From Ricinus communis (lineage: Eukaryota; Streptophyta; Magnoliopsida; Malpighiales; Euphorbiaceae): 64,000 bases of DNA. Shown here in pieces: positions 32,425 through 43,681 of the stretch. Location of the stretch: NCBI RefSeq assembly GCF_019578655.1, contig NC_063259.1, forward strand, positions 10,754,489-10,818,488, read 5' to 3'. Made by a program: the position numbers and the translations under genes. The notes beneath the pieces are model-generated. The model was not told the origin of the DNA. It searched no databases and saw only the letters and a list, made by a program, of their open reading frames with translations. The first letter of the stretch is position 1, and every line of letters starts with the position of its first letter.

Positions 32425-34335
32425 TGCTATTTCTTTCCTTATCGAATCTGAAATCCCACCAATATTCTCATTTTGTTTGTTTCTTTTGTACCACTGTTTC
32501 TAATCTCTATCTAGTTTGATATTTTGCTTTTTATTTGGGAGCATAAACACGAGTGTTGATTGAAAGCGTGTGGAAGTAGCAGTCATAGGCACCGATCCAA
32601 TGCTTAGACAAATGCAAAGAAAGAAGATTACTTGATCTAAGATTCATATAATTCTATTTCTTTTTGTGCGTCTCTTTCTAATCTCTGTCTAATATGATAG
32701 TTTGGTTTTATGTGGCGAACATAAACACGAGAATATTGAGTGAAAGCGCGTGAAAAAGAAAATTAGTTGATCGAGTATTGATGTCATTCTTCGAACGATC
32801 TCGAATGAATCTTTTGGAGGAAAGTGGGAACGACATGAATAGAGGCATGCCCAATTATTCTAATTCACAATATTCACCATTAGGGTCTCCATTATTCATT
32901 ATTTCTCTATGCACGAGTACTCCTTATGACACTGGGATTAGCATAAGGAATTATAGGAACGTAATTAACAAAGCTTGAGCGATAGCAATGGGGCTTAGCT
33001 TGATGATCAAGCAGGATGAGACGTAAATCCACATGCATAAGGGAGAAATGATGTTCCTTTTAACTCATCCAAGCGAGAATTAGCGCATTTTGATGTTTGG
33101 AAGGGATATAATGAAGTAAATGGGGCCGAAGTGTTATTAGGTACACTGACGTGAATTTCCCCTTATTTTCATTAAGGAATCATGGGAACGCAATTGACAA
33201 GCTTAACCGGTGGCATTAGGGTTAACTTGATGATCAAGCAGCATAATACATAAATCGACATGCATAATAGAGAAATCATGTTAGTTTCGATTAATACATG
33301 TGGGAATGCACATGTTTTGATGACTAGGAGTCATATAATGAAGTAAATTGGATGAGAGTGTTATTAGATATGCCCATGCAAATTTTTTCTCTTTTTCATT
33401 AAGGAATCATGGGTATGTAATTAACAAGCTTCACTAGTGGCATTAGAGCGTGACTTGATGATCAAGCAGGACGAGATGCAAATCCATGTGCGTGGTGGAG
33501 AAATCATGTTGGTTTTGATTAATCCAAGCAGGAAATATTTGGCAGGCATAGAATGAAGTAAATTAGGCTGGAGTGTTATTAGGTATGCTAACGCGAATTT
33601 CCATAGGAACGCAACTGACAAGCTTGACCGGTGGAATTGGGGTGTGACTTGATGATCAAGCAGCATAAGATGCAAATCCAAATGCACAATGGAAAAATCA
33701 TGTTGCTTTCGATTAATACTAGTGGGAATGTGCGTGTTTTGATGTTTAGGAGGCATATAATGAAGTAAATTGGGCCAAAGCGTTAATCGGTATGCCCACT
33801 CAAATTTTCTGTTATTTTCTTTAAGGAATCATGGGAATAAAATTGACAACCTTGACCGGTGGCATTAGGGCGTGACTTGATGATCAAGCAGCCCGAGATG
33901 CAAATCCACCCGCACAAGGGAGAAATCATATTACTTTCGATTCATACAAGTGGGAAAGCGTGCATTTTAATGCTTGGGAGGCATATAATGAAGCATATTA
34001 GGCAAGGGTATTATTTGGTACGCCCATACATATTTTCCCTTATTTTTGTTAAGGAGTCAAGGAAATGTAATTGACAAGCTTCATTACTGGCATTATAGCA
34101 TGACTTGATGATCAAGCTGGATGAGACACATATCCACACGCGTGGTGCAGAAATTATGTTGCTTTCAATTAATCTAAGTGGGATTGTACACATTTTGATG
34201 TTTACGACGCATATAATGAAGTAATTTGGGCTAGAGTATTATTAGGTATGCCCACGTAAATTTTTCCTTATATTCATTAACCTAACTCATAAAATATGGG
34301 ACTATGAGAATTGTTGGCCGGTCAACTCCTTTCCA
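32425..34335 (+). mobile_element. Family X: LTR-derived fragment with gypsy pol tail and tandem array
   Basis: Begins in the leader part of the family X LTR (TTCTTTCCTTATCGAATCTG), passes a gypsy pol C-terminal remnant at 32,778-32,880 (SRMNLLEESGNDMNRGMPNY), enters the 227-bp tandem array and ends at the dyad GTTGGCCGGTCAAC (34,313). There the orientation flips. The family recurs at 27, 40.7-45.0, 51.8-54.3, 55.8 and 63.2 kb. I interpret it as an internally deleted gypsy element whose 3' untranslated region carries the array; its identity is inferred. Confidence 0.6.
32936..34275 (+). repeat. Tandem array, six copies of a 227-228 bp unit
   Basis: The marker TGATGATCAAGC recurs at 33,001, 33,228, 33,456, 33,650, 33,878 and 34,105, giving spacings of 227, 228, 194, 228 and 227. 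Each unit has GGAATCATGGGAACG, GACAAGCTTGACCGGTGGCA, TGATGATCAAGC, GGAGAAATCATGTTG, GGCATATAATGAAGTAAATT and GTGTTATTAGGTATGCCCA in order. The fourth interval has a 34-bp deletion. Confidence 0.85.
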
Positions 34336-35205
34336 TAAGAAGAAGAAACTAGAAGCTAAATATTAATAAATGAATAAAAGAGATGAATAAATGAAAGTCA
34401 AATCAAGAACTAGAGAGGAGTTGACTAGTCAACAACTCTGGTAGTTCAAAATTTTAAGAGCCAGCGTAATGAAAACAAGAAAAAATTTGCATGGCCTTGC
34501 CTATTAACACTATGAACCAAATTACTTCATTAAATGCATCCCAAACATCAAAATGCTCGTATTCCCGATTGTAACTAAAGTGAAATCATGAACGAGAGAG
34601 GAGTTAACTTGTCAACAATTCTCGTAGGCATAAATTTTATGAGCCAGGTTAACAAAAATAAGGAGAAATTCGTGTAGGCCTACCTAATAACACTCTGACC
34701 CAAATTACTTCATTATATGCATCCCAAATATCAAATCACATTACCACTTGTATTATGATTCGATTAATTGAAAAAAATATGATTTCTCGCTTACACCTAT
34801 GGATTTATGTCTCATCCTGCTTGATCATCAAACTAAACCGCAATGCTATTGGTCAAGCTTGTCAATTATGTTTCCATGATTCCTTACGCTAATCCTTATG
34901 TCATTAGGAGTCCTCGTGCATAGAGGAATAAGGATAATGGAGATTCTAATGGTATAAGTCCTGAATCATAATAATAAGGCGCGCCACGATTCTTGTCGTT
35001 CCCTCTTTTCTTAAAAGAATCATCCACGATCATTCAAAAAATGATATCAATACTCTATCAACTAATTTTCTTTCGTCAAATTTGTCCAAGCATGGAACCA
35101 TTGCGTATGATTATCGCTTCTATGTGCTTTAACTCAACGCTCATGTTTATGCTATTCAAATAAAACCAAACCATCATACTCGATAAAGATTAAAAAGAGA
35201 GGCAC
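34336..35205 (-). mobile_element. Family X fragments, reverse orientation
   Basis: Two truncated copies start with the LTR dyad at 34,427 (GTTGACTAGTCAAC) and 34,603 (GTTAACTTGTCAAC). The second runs through one 227-bp unit, the pol tail region (about 34,985-35,060) and leader sequence to AGAGAGGCACAG at about 35,205. The first has the same internal truncation (CCGATTGTAACTAAAGTG) as the plus copy near 43,420, so both descend from one deleted form. Confidence 0.6.
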
Positions 35206-35295
35206 AGAAACCCCACATGTAGAGACTACTTGTGTGTGGTCGCTAAAGTGGTAGCTATTTACAGACCCCACTAAGTGCTCGCTATTTAGAGATCA

Positions 35296-36106
35296 CTTAT
35301 TGGCCTCACAGCTTTGTCCCCTTTGCAGATTCGAGAACTTCTCAGGAGGTCACCCATTTTGAAATTTCCCCAAACCAAGCACGCTTAACTTTAGAGTTCC
35401 TATAACTCCACAGCCAAAGAACCAAATAGCAGCTCATGTGATTAGTTTTAACTCTTTATATATATGTTTTAACCATTCCCCGCCTCATTTTGATGTGCAA
35501 TTCGATTTATTCATGTACTCACATACCTTAGAGTGCTGCCATCCTAAAAACCTGCTAAAAGCCGCTCCTTGTCCAAGCATCCTATCCTTGCCTCGACGTC
35601 TACTTTCGGCCTTATTAGACCACTTCTCTAGGCCAGGTTGTCACATGCCCACCAACTTCCATCTGGTTTGTCCTCGAACCACACATCTACTAAAGGGGTC
35701 CTGTTTTGATACCAATTGTAATCAAATCATGTGACAATTTTGTTCATTTTGGCCCTTACCAGCCTCATGGTTTTCTCTCCTTGGCGGATTCAGAAACTTC
35801 CCTAAAAGTCATCCATCTTGAAGTTTCTCCAAACCATCCATGTTTAACTTTGGAGTTCCTATAACTACATAACCAAACAACCAAAAAATACCTCATTTGA
35901 TTAGTTCCAACTCTTCATATATATGCTATCAAACATTCCTCACTCCATTTTTACATGCAATTCGATTCATTCATTTATCCCCGTATCTTAGAATGTTGCT
36001 ATCCTAGAAGGCTATCAAAAGCCGCTCTTTGTCCAAGCATCCTATCCTTACCCCGGCGTCCACTTTCCGTTGTCATCTGGCCACTTCTCTAGGCCAGGTT
36101 GTCACA
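35296..36106 (-). mobile_element. Cassandra-type TRIM with 5S-like LTRs (copy 1)
   Basis: Minus strand: LTR 36,106-35,717 (TGTGACAACCTGG...TTACA), a degraded tRNA-iMet primer site TTGGTATCAAAACAGGACCC, about 55 bases of internal sequence ending AAGTTGGTGGGCA, then a second LTR from 35,645 truncated at about 35,296. Each LTR carries 5S rRNA-like sequence. LTRs of 350-400 bp with 5S-derived promoter boxes and an iMet site define Cassandra TRIMs, which encode no protein and rely on other retrotransposons. Confidence 0.85.
35338..35412 (-). promoter_or_regulatory. 5S rRNA-derived pol III promoter boxes in Cassandra LTR
   Basis: AAGTTAAGCGTGCTTGG (35,375-35,391) is identical to the 5S box A region, and ATGGGTGACCTCCTGAGAAG (35,338-35,357) matches box C with one change. 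GGAACTC(T)AAAG precedes box A as in 5S. It is not a 5S gene: the flanks and the spacer between boxes differ. The companion LTR (about 35,808-35,880) has decayed boxes. Confidence 0.8.
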
Positions 36107-36109
36107 TGA

Positions 36110-36475
36110 TTAATGATATTATTTAATTATTATTTTAATTTAAATATTTATTTATTTATATATTATTTTTAATTTTCATTATTTATATTTATTAATTTAA
36201 TAATTATATATTATATTCTATATAAATAATTATAAAATTTAAAAAATATAAAAAATTAAATCAATAAACATAAATAAATATACTTAATGAGTAATAAAAT
36301 TTATTAATAAAATAAACAATTTAATAAAAATAAATATAATATAATAAATATTATAATTAATCTAAATAATATAATCATAATTTAATCTAATTATTCTTAT
36401 TAAATTATATTATTTACTATATTATTATTATTATATTATTATTATTTATAATATAATTCTAAAAATTAAAATACA
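36110..36475. repeat. Extremely AT-rich block
   Basis: About 365 bases made almost only of A and T (TATTTATTTATTTATATATT-like words), between the Cassandra LTR and the right CACTA-like subterminal region. No ORF. It is probably the core of the non-autonomous DNA transposon. Confidence 0.6.
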
Positions 36476-36916
36476 GACCATATTATTGATCTCTTTGTGG
36501 TAGCTAAAAACTCAAGCTATTTATTGGAGCTTAGCTTAGCAACCACAGTCCATGTATTCTAACTCAGAGACTACAATAGTGGTCTCTCAGATGGTCGATA
36601 TTTTCTCCATTATTAATTGGCGCCCATATTATAGACCACACTCTATGGTCTCTAGTTTGGAGACCACGTATGTGATCTCTAAACTGATCGCTATTGTCCC
36701 CGGCATTTGTTTGCAGGAAGTTAGCAACCACTTGGAGACCACATCTGGTTCTCTCTAGTAGTGTGGTTGCTATATGGTAGCAATGTGATCGTAAATTTAG
36801 AAGAAATTAATTTGGTCTCCAAGTGGAAGCAAAGTGGTCAATATGTAGTTGCTAAATAGCGAAAACTTTGGTGTGGTAGCTAAAAGTGGTCTCTAAATTG
36901 CTATTTTTTTATAGTA

Positions 36917-37114
36917 CATTAACTCCTCCACTTGCCGTTGTAACTCTTTTCTCTTCTCGGGATTACTTTGATAAGGCTGTCTATTTGAAATATGCGAAAT
37001 CGAAATAAAGTCAATTTGGTGCTCAATCCCTCTTAAAGATGGTAAACCTCGTGGAACCGCCTCGAAAAATAGATCTTTATATTCCTTTAAAAGAGAAACA
37101 AATAAACTAGGCAA
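36917..37114 (-). pseudogene. Gypsy RT N-terminal remnant
   Basis: Minus strand reads VSLLKEYKDLFFEAVPRGLP, then RGIEHQIDFISI, NRQPYQSNPEKRKELQRQVE and ELM, the conserved entry into plant gypsy RT (GIEHxIDFxPGAxxPNRPxYRxxPxExKELQxQVEEL). The next codon is lost to the CACTA-like insertion at 36,916, so no catalytic box remains. Confidence 0.8.
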
Positions 37115-37651
37115 AGAGTTGTCAAGGCTATTAATAGTAAAACATGCCTCATTTTACAAAGTACAATCATAGGCATGTTAGAAAAATAAGCTCTTTTAAC
37201 ATCGCTTTCTTTTGCATAAAAGCTCAGTTGTTTCCTTTTCCCCTTAATCTCTCCTTTTGCATGCACCTCTCCTCTCTTTTGCGCATCCACTTTTTGCTCT
37301 TCTTTTTCCACTCTTTGCTCACATCTCTCATTATTTTCCAAATAACTCTCCTTTTTCTGCGCATTCTTTTCATTTTCTCTGACATGCGCGTGTTCTCTCT
37401 CTTAAAATTCTTCGATCATGGTTCACTTATTTTGGTGATAAAGGTGAAAGTATAATATCTTTTTCATTATTATAAAAGAATACCTATTAGAGTATCCATC
37501 GTACTTTACCCTCCTATCGAATTGTCATGGACAGCCCAAAAGTACATGAACAGCTTGCATGGGTACACTTCACAAAGAACATCCTACACATATTTATCTA
37601 TAGAGAAAGAAACTAGACATTGTTTGGTAACTCTAACCTCCCTACTATCAT

Positions 37652-37840
37652 TTAACCATTGCAAATTATATGGCCTAGGATGCTTAAGTTATGCAAGTTA
37701 AGTTTTTCCACCAAATAAGTGTTATAAGCATTGGTACAATTCCCATTATCAATGATTAAGTAACATACCTTATCTTGAATTTGCCACCTTTGATGAAAGA
37801 TTTTGTCACGTTGCTCATCTTCTTCTTCCTTCTTGCACAC
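37652..37840 (-). pseudogene. Gypsy protease remnant
   Basis: EQRDKIFHQRWQIQDKVCYL then IIDNGNCTNAYNTYLVEKLN. The active-site loop, normally Asp-Gly/Ser-Gly-Ser/Thr in this family (IIDGGSCTN is frequent), reads DNGN here. It is followed by a stop; the LLGRPW end was not found in frame. Confidence 0.7.
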
Positions 37841-37989
37841 TTAAAGAATGCCTTGCAACTAGAAATTCTATTTTCATCAACTTTCCTCAAGTCATTTTCT
37901 ATGTCGGTTGCCTCTACAATAGGTGGCATCTCATCCTCCTCATCTTCACTATTATACTCCCATTAACAAGAATCATGGTCTTCTTGTTT

Positions 37990-38730
37990 GGGCAATCTCG
38001 TAGCATATGCCCTCTCCCCTTGCACTTGAAACACTTAATGTTGCTTGTCTTGGATTTAAGTGTCTTAAATTGCTTTGCATTCCCTTCTTCCTTGCCCCTT
38101 TTATTATTGTCAAATTTAGGCTTGAAAGTGCTTTTGTCTCCACTTTTCTAATTTTGCTTCCAATTAGATGTTGTAGTAGACGAACTAGGCTTAGGAGGTC
38201 TTCCCTTTAATTATCTTTTCACTTTGAGTGCCATATGGTACATGTCTTCTAACTCCACATATGGATGCAATTCCATAACATTAGCAATTCCCTTATTTAG
38301 CCTACTCAAGGAACAAGCCATGGTTTGCTCACAGTCTTCCTCAATCTTAGCATGGATCAATGTCACCTCCATCTCTTAAAAATACTCCTCAACACCTTGC
38401 GAACCTTGTGTAAGTCTTTGAAGTCGGTTGTGCAAATCTCTGTAGTGATTCAGCCCAAACCTCTTTCACATGACATTCTTCATCTCTTACCATGTAGAGA
38501 TAAGTTCCTCTTTATTTCGCATCCTTAAAACTATTAGTTGATCCCACCACACTAATGCATAATCCATAAACTCAATGGCAGCAAGTTTGACTTTTTTTTC
38601 CTCATAGTAGTTATGATAATCGAACATAAAATCCACCTTCTTTCCCATGATAGATATGCTTCTATGCCCTTGTATATTATCATTAATACACTCATGATTT
38701 TCATTATGCCATCTCCCCCCTATGAGCATG
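37990..38730 (-). pseudogene. Gypsy gag remnant with CCHC knuckle
   Basis: The capsid part at 38,487-38,729 reads DFMFDYHNYYEEKKVKLAAI and EFMDYALVWWDQLIVLRMRN, the typical gag core of plant chromoviruses (EEKKVKLAxxEFxxYAxxWWDQL). At 37,992-38,043 the minus strand encodes IKCFKCKGRGHMLRDCPNK, a complete CX2CX4HX4C zinc knuckle. Frames between them are interrupted by stops. Confidence 0.75.
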
Positions 38731-39763
38731 TCTAAGTGTATGTTAATTTATGTCATTGATGTTGTCATTGGTGGTATTTTGATTTGTTTCCACTCTTTCC
38801 ACTCGATCATTAGAATATTGCACTTGTCTCCCTATACGATCCAAATGCTCCATGACTTGTGCCATGGTTGGTTCCGGTGGATCATGCATAATAACCTACA
38901 ATAATAACTCAAAAGGAGTAAAGAAACCTCACAAGTAACACTCCCTTTAAATGTTTACACTAAAAGGATGTCACTCACACTTGTGTTTCACTCAATTAGG
39001 CTTTTACCCTCTAACGATCTCACCACTTGCCTTTTACCTCTCAAATTCTTTTCTTGTAGTTCTAATGGAACTTAAGCTACTAACTATCAAATTAGACTCG
39101 ATATAATCCAAAAGAAGAAAAACTAAACTCAACATTGACTATAAGAATAAAAAAAATGCAACAAACAAAGCCAAGAATCAAACAAGACGAACATAAGAAA
39201 ACTTAGAATAGGTGTTTAAACTAACCCCCCGCATGTAACTCTAAGACAGATCAAAATTGAAATATGGCAAAGCACTAGAATTTAAACTCAAGCAATGAAT
39301 TGATTTGTTTTAGGCTGAATTGAATTCTATAAACTCAACTTTATCACAAATCAGAAGTCTTTGTTTTGGTATTTTTTTCCTTTTCTTTTGCTTTCTTTCT
39401 TTCTTTTTTTTTTTTCTTATATCTGCTATGCCAACTTACAACCAAACAATATTTTGTATTAGACAGTAAGACTTGTAAACAGACAAATAAAGCAAAAATA
39501 GACTTAAGGATGAAAAATTTGCTAGGATAAAGAAGGAATGGAAAAATTTATATTTATATGTGGAAGAATGAATTTGACACAAAAGCAAATGAATTGGACT
39601 TTAAAAAGAATAAGGAAAACGAATTGAACAACAAAAATGCTATAGACAAGAAAAGAATCACAAACAAAAATAACATATTGAGATAATAATTTTTTTTTAA
39701 CTCTTTTTTGAAACTAAAGAAAACAAATCAACTAATATATAAAGGATACGTACTTGATTGATG

Positions 39764-39783
39764 AGCCAAAGCTCTGATACCAA
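39764..39783 (-). other. Primer binding site, tRNA-iMet type
   Basis: Minus strand TTGGTATCAGAGCTTTGG, one base inside the LTR end TTTGTATCA. It matches the TGGTATCAGAGC primer site complementary to initiator tRNA-Met. Confidence 0.8.
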
Positions 39784-39784
39784 A

Positions 39785-40670
39785 TGATACAAATGTGGCC
39801 AACTTGTGCCAAACCCGTCTTCATTGTTAATGTCTTCACCAAGGATCATTCACCTAATCAAGCAAAAAGACTCTAACTCCTAACAAGACCCTTAAATAAC
39901 TTGTACTTAAGAACTTTAATTGTAAAGAGTTAAAGCTTGTTAACATAAACAAACGTTTAGATTAAACTAAGTTTTTAAAATACCAAGAATTCACTTGATA
40001 AGTTCACCAAGTTCATAAACTCTAAAATAATCAATATTTAACAATCTTTACATAGAAATTCGTACTAGCTTATATATGTCATAGAAAAACCTAATTCAAT
40101 AATGATAAGGAAGCAAATAATAATAAGACTAGGAATAGAACTCCTATACTAAAAATATAACTTAAAACAAGACTCCTACCTATTAAAAGACTTCTTTAAA
40201 TGAGCAAATACTCCTAAAATTTATCCAATCCTAGCCATATAATAAACATGATATTTGGGCTTAAGTGACATGTAATAAGCAGCCATGCTTGAGTATTGGA
40301 CTCCAAATAGCTTGACTTGTTTATTTTGGGCCTACTTGGACTTGTTCATGCCTCCATATATTGAATTAAGTTAATAAGATTATCTTGAGGCCTATTATCT
40401 TGATTAAGCCCAATATCACTTAGACTTTGGATATCCAACCCAAGCTTTAACTCTTACTTCACGAACACTCCTAAATCATCCTTGAACTTCTTCATGCGAG
40501 CTCTAGCCATTGGTCCATCATATTTGAGTGGTTCGTGTACAATCCTAGTGGATTAGGATCCCTAGTGGGACTAGGATTCCTCGTGGGACTAGGATTCTTA
40601 GTCGAAGTAGGATTCCTAGTGGGAGTAGGATTCCTTGTGGGACTAGGATTCCTTCTGCTTGTAGGATTCA
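39785..40670 (-). repeat. 5' LTR of the reverse-strand gypsy element, with minisatellite
   Basis: 886 bp, TGAATCCTACAAGC...GTTTGTATCA on the minus strand. The first 130 bases (40,540-40,670) are about seven copies of a roughly 19-base unit (AATCCTAGTCCCACTAGG). The 3' half is homologous to 62,830-63,190 and the unit to 63,628-64,000. It abuts family X at 40,671. Confidence 0.7.
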
Positions 40671-42434
40671 CATTATTTGGGATGCATATAATGAAATAAT
40701 TTGGGTTGGATTATTATTAGGTAGGCCCACACGAATTTCCTCTTATCTTTAGCTAATAAAATTTACGACTACGAGAGTTGTTGACCAAACAACTCCTCTT
40801 TGGTTCATGAATTAACTTTAGTTTATTTATTCATATTTAGCTTCTCATTTCTTCTTCTTATGGAATGAGTTCTTTCGCGGTATAAAAACCACATGCAATT
40901 GAATACTTGAGGCTAGTGAGCATACTACTTTAGTTTTCTATCTTGTGAGAAATCAAGTTATGGATTCTTTCAAGAACTTTGCAAACTTATCTATACTCGC
41001 GCTAGCAAACATAGACTTGTCGCTTATGTCTTTCCTTTCTTTTTTGTTCTTTGTCTACCCTTGTGTTTAAATCAATTCAATTTGATCTTACACTTAGTCA
41101 TATAGAAGAGAACAAAGAACTTGTGATTTCTTTCCGTATCGAATATGAAGTCCTGCATATGTTCTCATTTTGTTCGTTCCTTTTATGCCTCTCTTTCTAA
41201 TCTCTATATAGTATGATGGTTTGATTTTATTTGAAGAGCATAATCATGAGTGTGAAGTTAAAGCGCATCCAATGCTTGGAGAAATGTGAAGAAAGATAAA
41301 TTAATTGATGGAGTATTGATATTATTTTTTGAATGATCGTCGACGAATTTTTCAAAGGAAACAGGGAACGATAAGAATCACGGCACGCCCTAATATTATG
41401 ATTCAGGATTTGCACCATTGGAATCTCCATTATTCCTTATTCTTCTATGCATGAGGAGTCTTGATGACATAAGGATAGACATAGGGAATCATGGGAACGC
41501 AATTAAGCAAGACGAAACGTAAACCCATAGGTGCTAGGGAGAAATCATGTTGTTTTCAATTAATCCAAGCATAATGCAAGCGGTAATGCGAGCGTTTTGA
41601 TGTTTTGGATGCATAAAATGAAGTAATTTGGTCGAAGTATTATTAGGCAATCGAAAACTAGAGGCTAGTGAGCATAATATTTTAATTTTATACCTTGCGA
41701 CAAATCAAGTTATGAGTTCTTTTAAGAACTTTTCTGACCTATCATGACTCACTCTAGCAAATATAGACTTATCGCTCACGTCCTTCCTTTCTTTTGTGCT
41801 CTTTGTCTACCTTTGTGTTTAAATAATTTTCTTTTATCCTTGCGCTTAACTATATGGAAGAGACCAAATAACTTATGATTTTTTTCCTTGTTGGATCTGA
41901 AATCCTACTTATGTGCCTTTATGCCTCTCTGTCTATTATGATGGTTGGTTTTATTTGTAGAGCATAAACATGACTGTTGAGTGACTGCTTGTGGAAGAGG
42001 CAATCATAGGCATTCATCCAATGCTTGTACATATGCGTAGATAGAAAATTAGGTGATCGAGTATTAATATCATTCTTTGAATAGTCATGGACGAATCTTT
42101 TAGAAGAAAGAGAGAATAACGAGAATTGGGGCATGCCTTAATATCCTATTTTAGGATTTGCACTATTGGGATCTTCATCATTTCTTGTTCCTTTAGGCTT
42201 GAGGATTCTTGACGACACAAGAATTGGCATAAGGAATCATGTGAATGCAATTGACAAGTTTTACCGTTGGCATTGGGGCGTGACTTGAGGAGTAAGACGA
42301 GACCCAAATCCATGTGCGTAACGGAGAAACCATGTTGCTTTTGATTAATCCAAGTGGGAATGCGCATGTTTTGATGTTTGGGACACATGAATCATGGGAG
42401 CATAATTGACAAGCTTGACTGGTGGCATTAGGGC

Positions 42435-43150
42435 TGTGACAACTTGGCCTAGAGAATTGGTCCGATGAGGGCGGAAAGTGGACGCCCGAGCAAGGATAGG
42501 ATGCCTGGACAAAGAGTGGCTTTTGGCAGGCTTCTAGGATGGCAGCACTCTAAGGTGTGGGGGTACATGAATGAATCAAATTGCACATCAAAATGGAGTG
42601 GGGAATGGTTGATAATATATATGTACAGAGTTAGAACTAATAACATGAGATATTATTTGCTTTGGCCGCCCCATTAAATGATATCAGAGCAGGACCCCTC
42701 CAGTAGTTGTGTGGTTCGAGGATGAACCAGGCGGAAGCTGGTGGGCATGTGATAGCCTGGCCTAGAGAAGTCGTCCGATGAGATCCGGAAGTGGACGCTG
42801 AGGCAAGGCTAGGATGCTTGGACAAGGAGTGGCTTCTGACAGGCTTCTTGGATGGCAACATTCTAAGGCACAAGGCTATATGAATGAATCGAATTGCACA
42901 TCGAAATGGGGTGGGAAATGGATGATAACATATATACAAAGAGTTGGAACTAATCATATGAGGCCCCTTTTGGTTGTTTGGTTGTGCAGTTAAATGAACT
43001 ACAAAGTTAAACGTGCTTTGTTCGGGAAAATTTTAGGATGGGTGACCTCTTAGAAAGTTTTTGAATCTATCAAGGGGACAAAACCCTGAGGTCAGTTGGG
43101 GGTGACCAAAGTGGACAATATCTTATGCGATCTAGTTCTAGTTCGTTACA
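42435..43150 (+). mobile_element. Cassandra-type TRIM (copy 2), with near-perfect target duplication
   Basis: 716 bp. LTR 1 42,435-42,677 begins TGTGACAACTTGG but lacks the 5S part; primer site TGATATCAGAGCAGGACCCC (42,678); short internal region ending GAAGCTGGTGGGCA; LTR 2 42,748-43,150 (403 bp) ends GTTACA. 5S-like boxes in LTR 2 at 42,995-43,067 read AAGTTAAACGTGCTTTG and GGATGGGTGACCTCTTAG, each with changes from 5S. Flanks are AGGGC (42,430-42,434) and GGGGC (43,151-43,155), a 5-bp duplication with one change, within the family X GGCATTGGGGCTTAG site. Confidence 0.85.
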
Positions 43151-43681
43151 GGGGCTTAGGTTGATGATCAAGCAGGATGAGACATAAATCCACAGGCGTA
43201 AGGGAGAAATCATGTTGTTTTGAACTAATGCAAGCATAACACAAGTGGCAATGGTAGCATTTTGATGTTTGGGATGCATATAATGGAGTAATTTGGGTTG
43301 GAGTATTATTAGGTAGGCCCACACAAATTTCTCCTTATTTTCGTTAAGCTAGCTCATAAAATTTAGGACTACGAGAGTTGTTGAACAGTCAACTTCTCTC
43401 TCGTTCATGATTTCACTTTAGTTACAATCGGGAATGCGACATTTTGATGTTTTTGTATGCATATAATGAAGTAATTTGGTTCTGAGTGTTATTAGGTAGG
43501 GCCACGCGAATTCTCCCTTATATTCGTTATACTGGTTCTTAAAATTTGGAACTATAAGAGTTGTTAACTAGTCAACTCCTCTCTAGTTCTCAATTTAACT
43601 TTAGTTTACTGATCTTTCTTTATTTATGTACTCATATTTAGTTTCTAGTTTCTTCTTATTATTGAATGAGGGCCTTCACAC

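Larger units (their letters stand above)
35206..36916 (-). mobile_element. CACTA-like non-autonomous transposon remnant with nested Cassandra
   Basis: 35,206-35,295 and 36,475-36,916 share subterminal motifs such as GTGGTCTCTAAAT, GTGGTAGCTA and GCTATTTAGAGA in both orientations. At the right edge the minus strand reads TACTATAAAAAAATAGCAAT, one base from a CACTA terminus. It interrupts the reverse-strand gypsy RT exactly after the codons for VEELM. The left terminus is not preserved, so no target duplication can be checked. No transposase is present. Confidence 0.5.
36917..40670 (-). mobile_element. Reverse-strand Ty3/gypsy element with tRNA-iMet primer site, pol truncated
   Basis: Order on the minus strand: LTR (40,670-39,785), primer site (39,783-39,764), gag (about 38,730-37,990), protease (37,840-37,652), start of RT (37,114-36,917), then the CACTA-like insertion. 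RNase H, integrase and the 3' LTR are missing from this place. Frames are broken throughout. Motifs fit a plant chromovirus-like gypsy, but no chromodomain is available to confirm the clade. Confidence 0.75.

Noticed and set aside
32936..34275. A CRISPR-like array
   Set aside because: Units are 227 bp and repeat over their whole length; there are no unique spacers, and this is plant DNA.
35338..35412. A genuine 5S rRNA gene
   Set aside because: Only box A and box C regions match. The first 40 bases of 5S are missing, the spacer is altered, and the sequence sits inside paired LTRs with a tRNA-iMet primer site.
31724..40000. Missing 5' exons of the CHY1-like gene hidden in the repeats
   Set aside because: I read the minus strand for the residues expected upstream of VFSMPE and found none up to the gypsy element; exons beyond the window remain possible.
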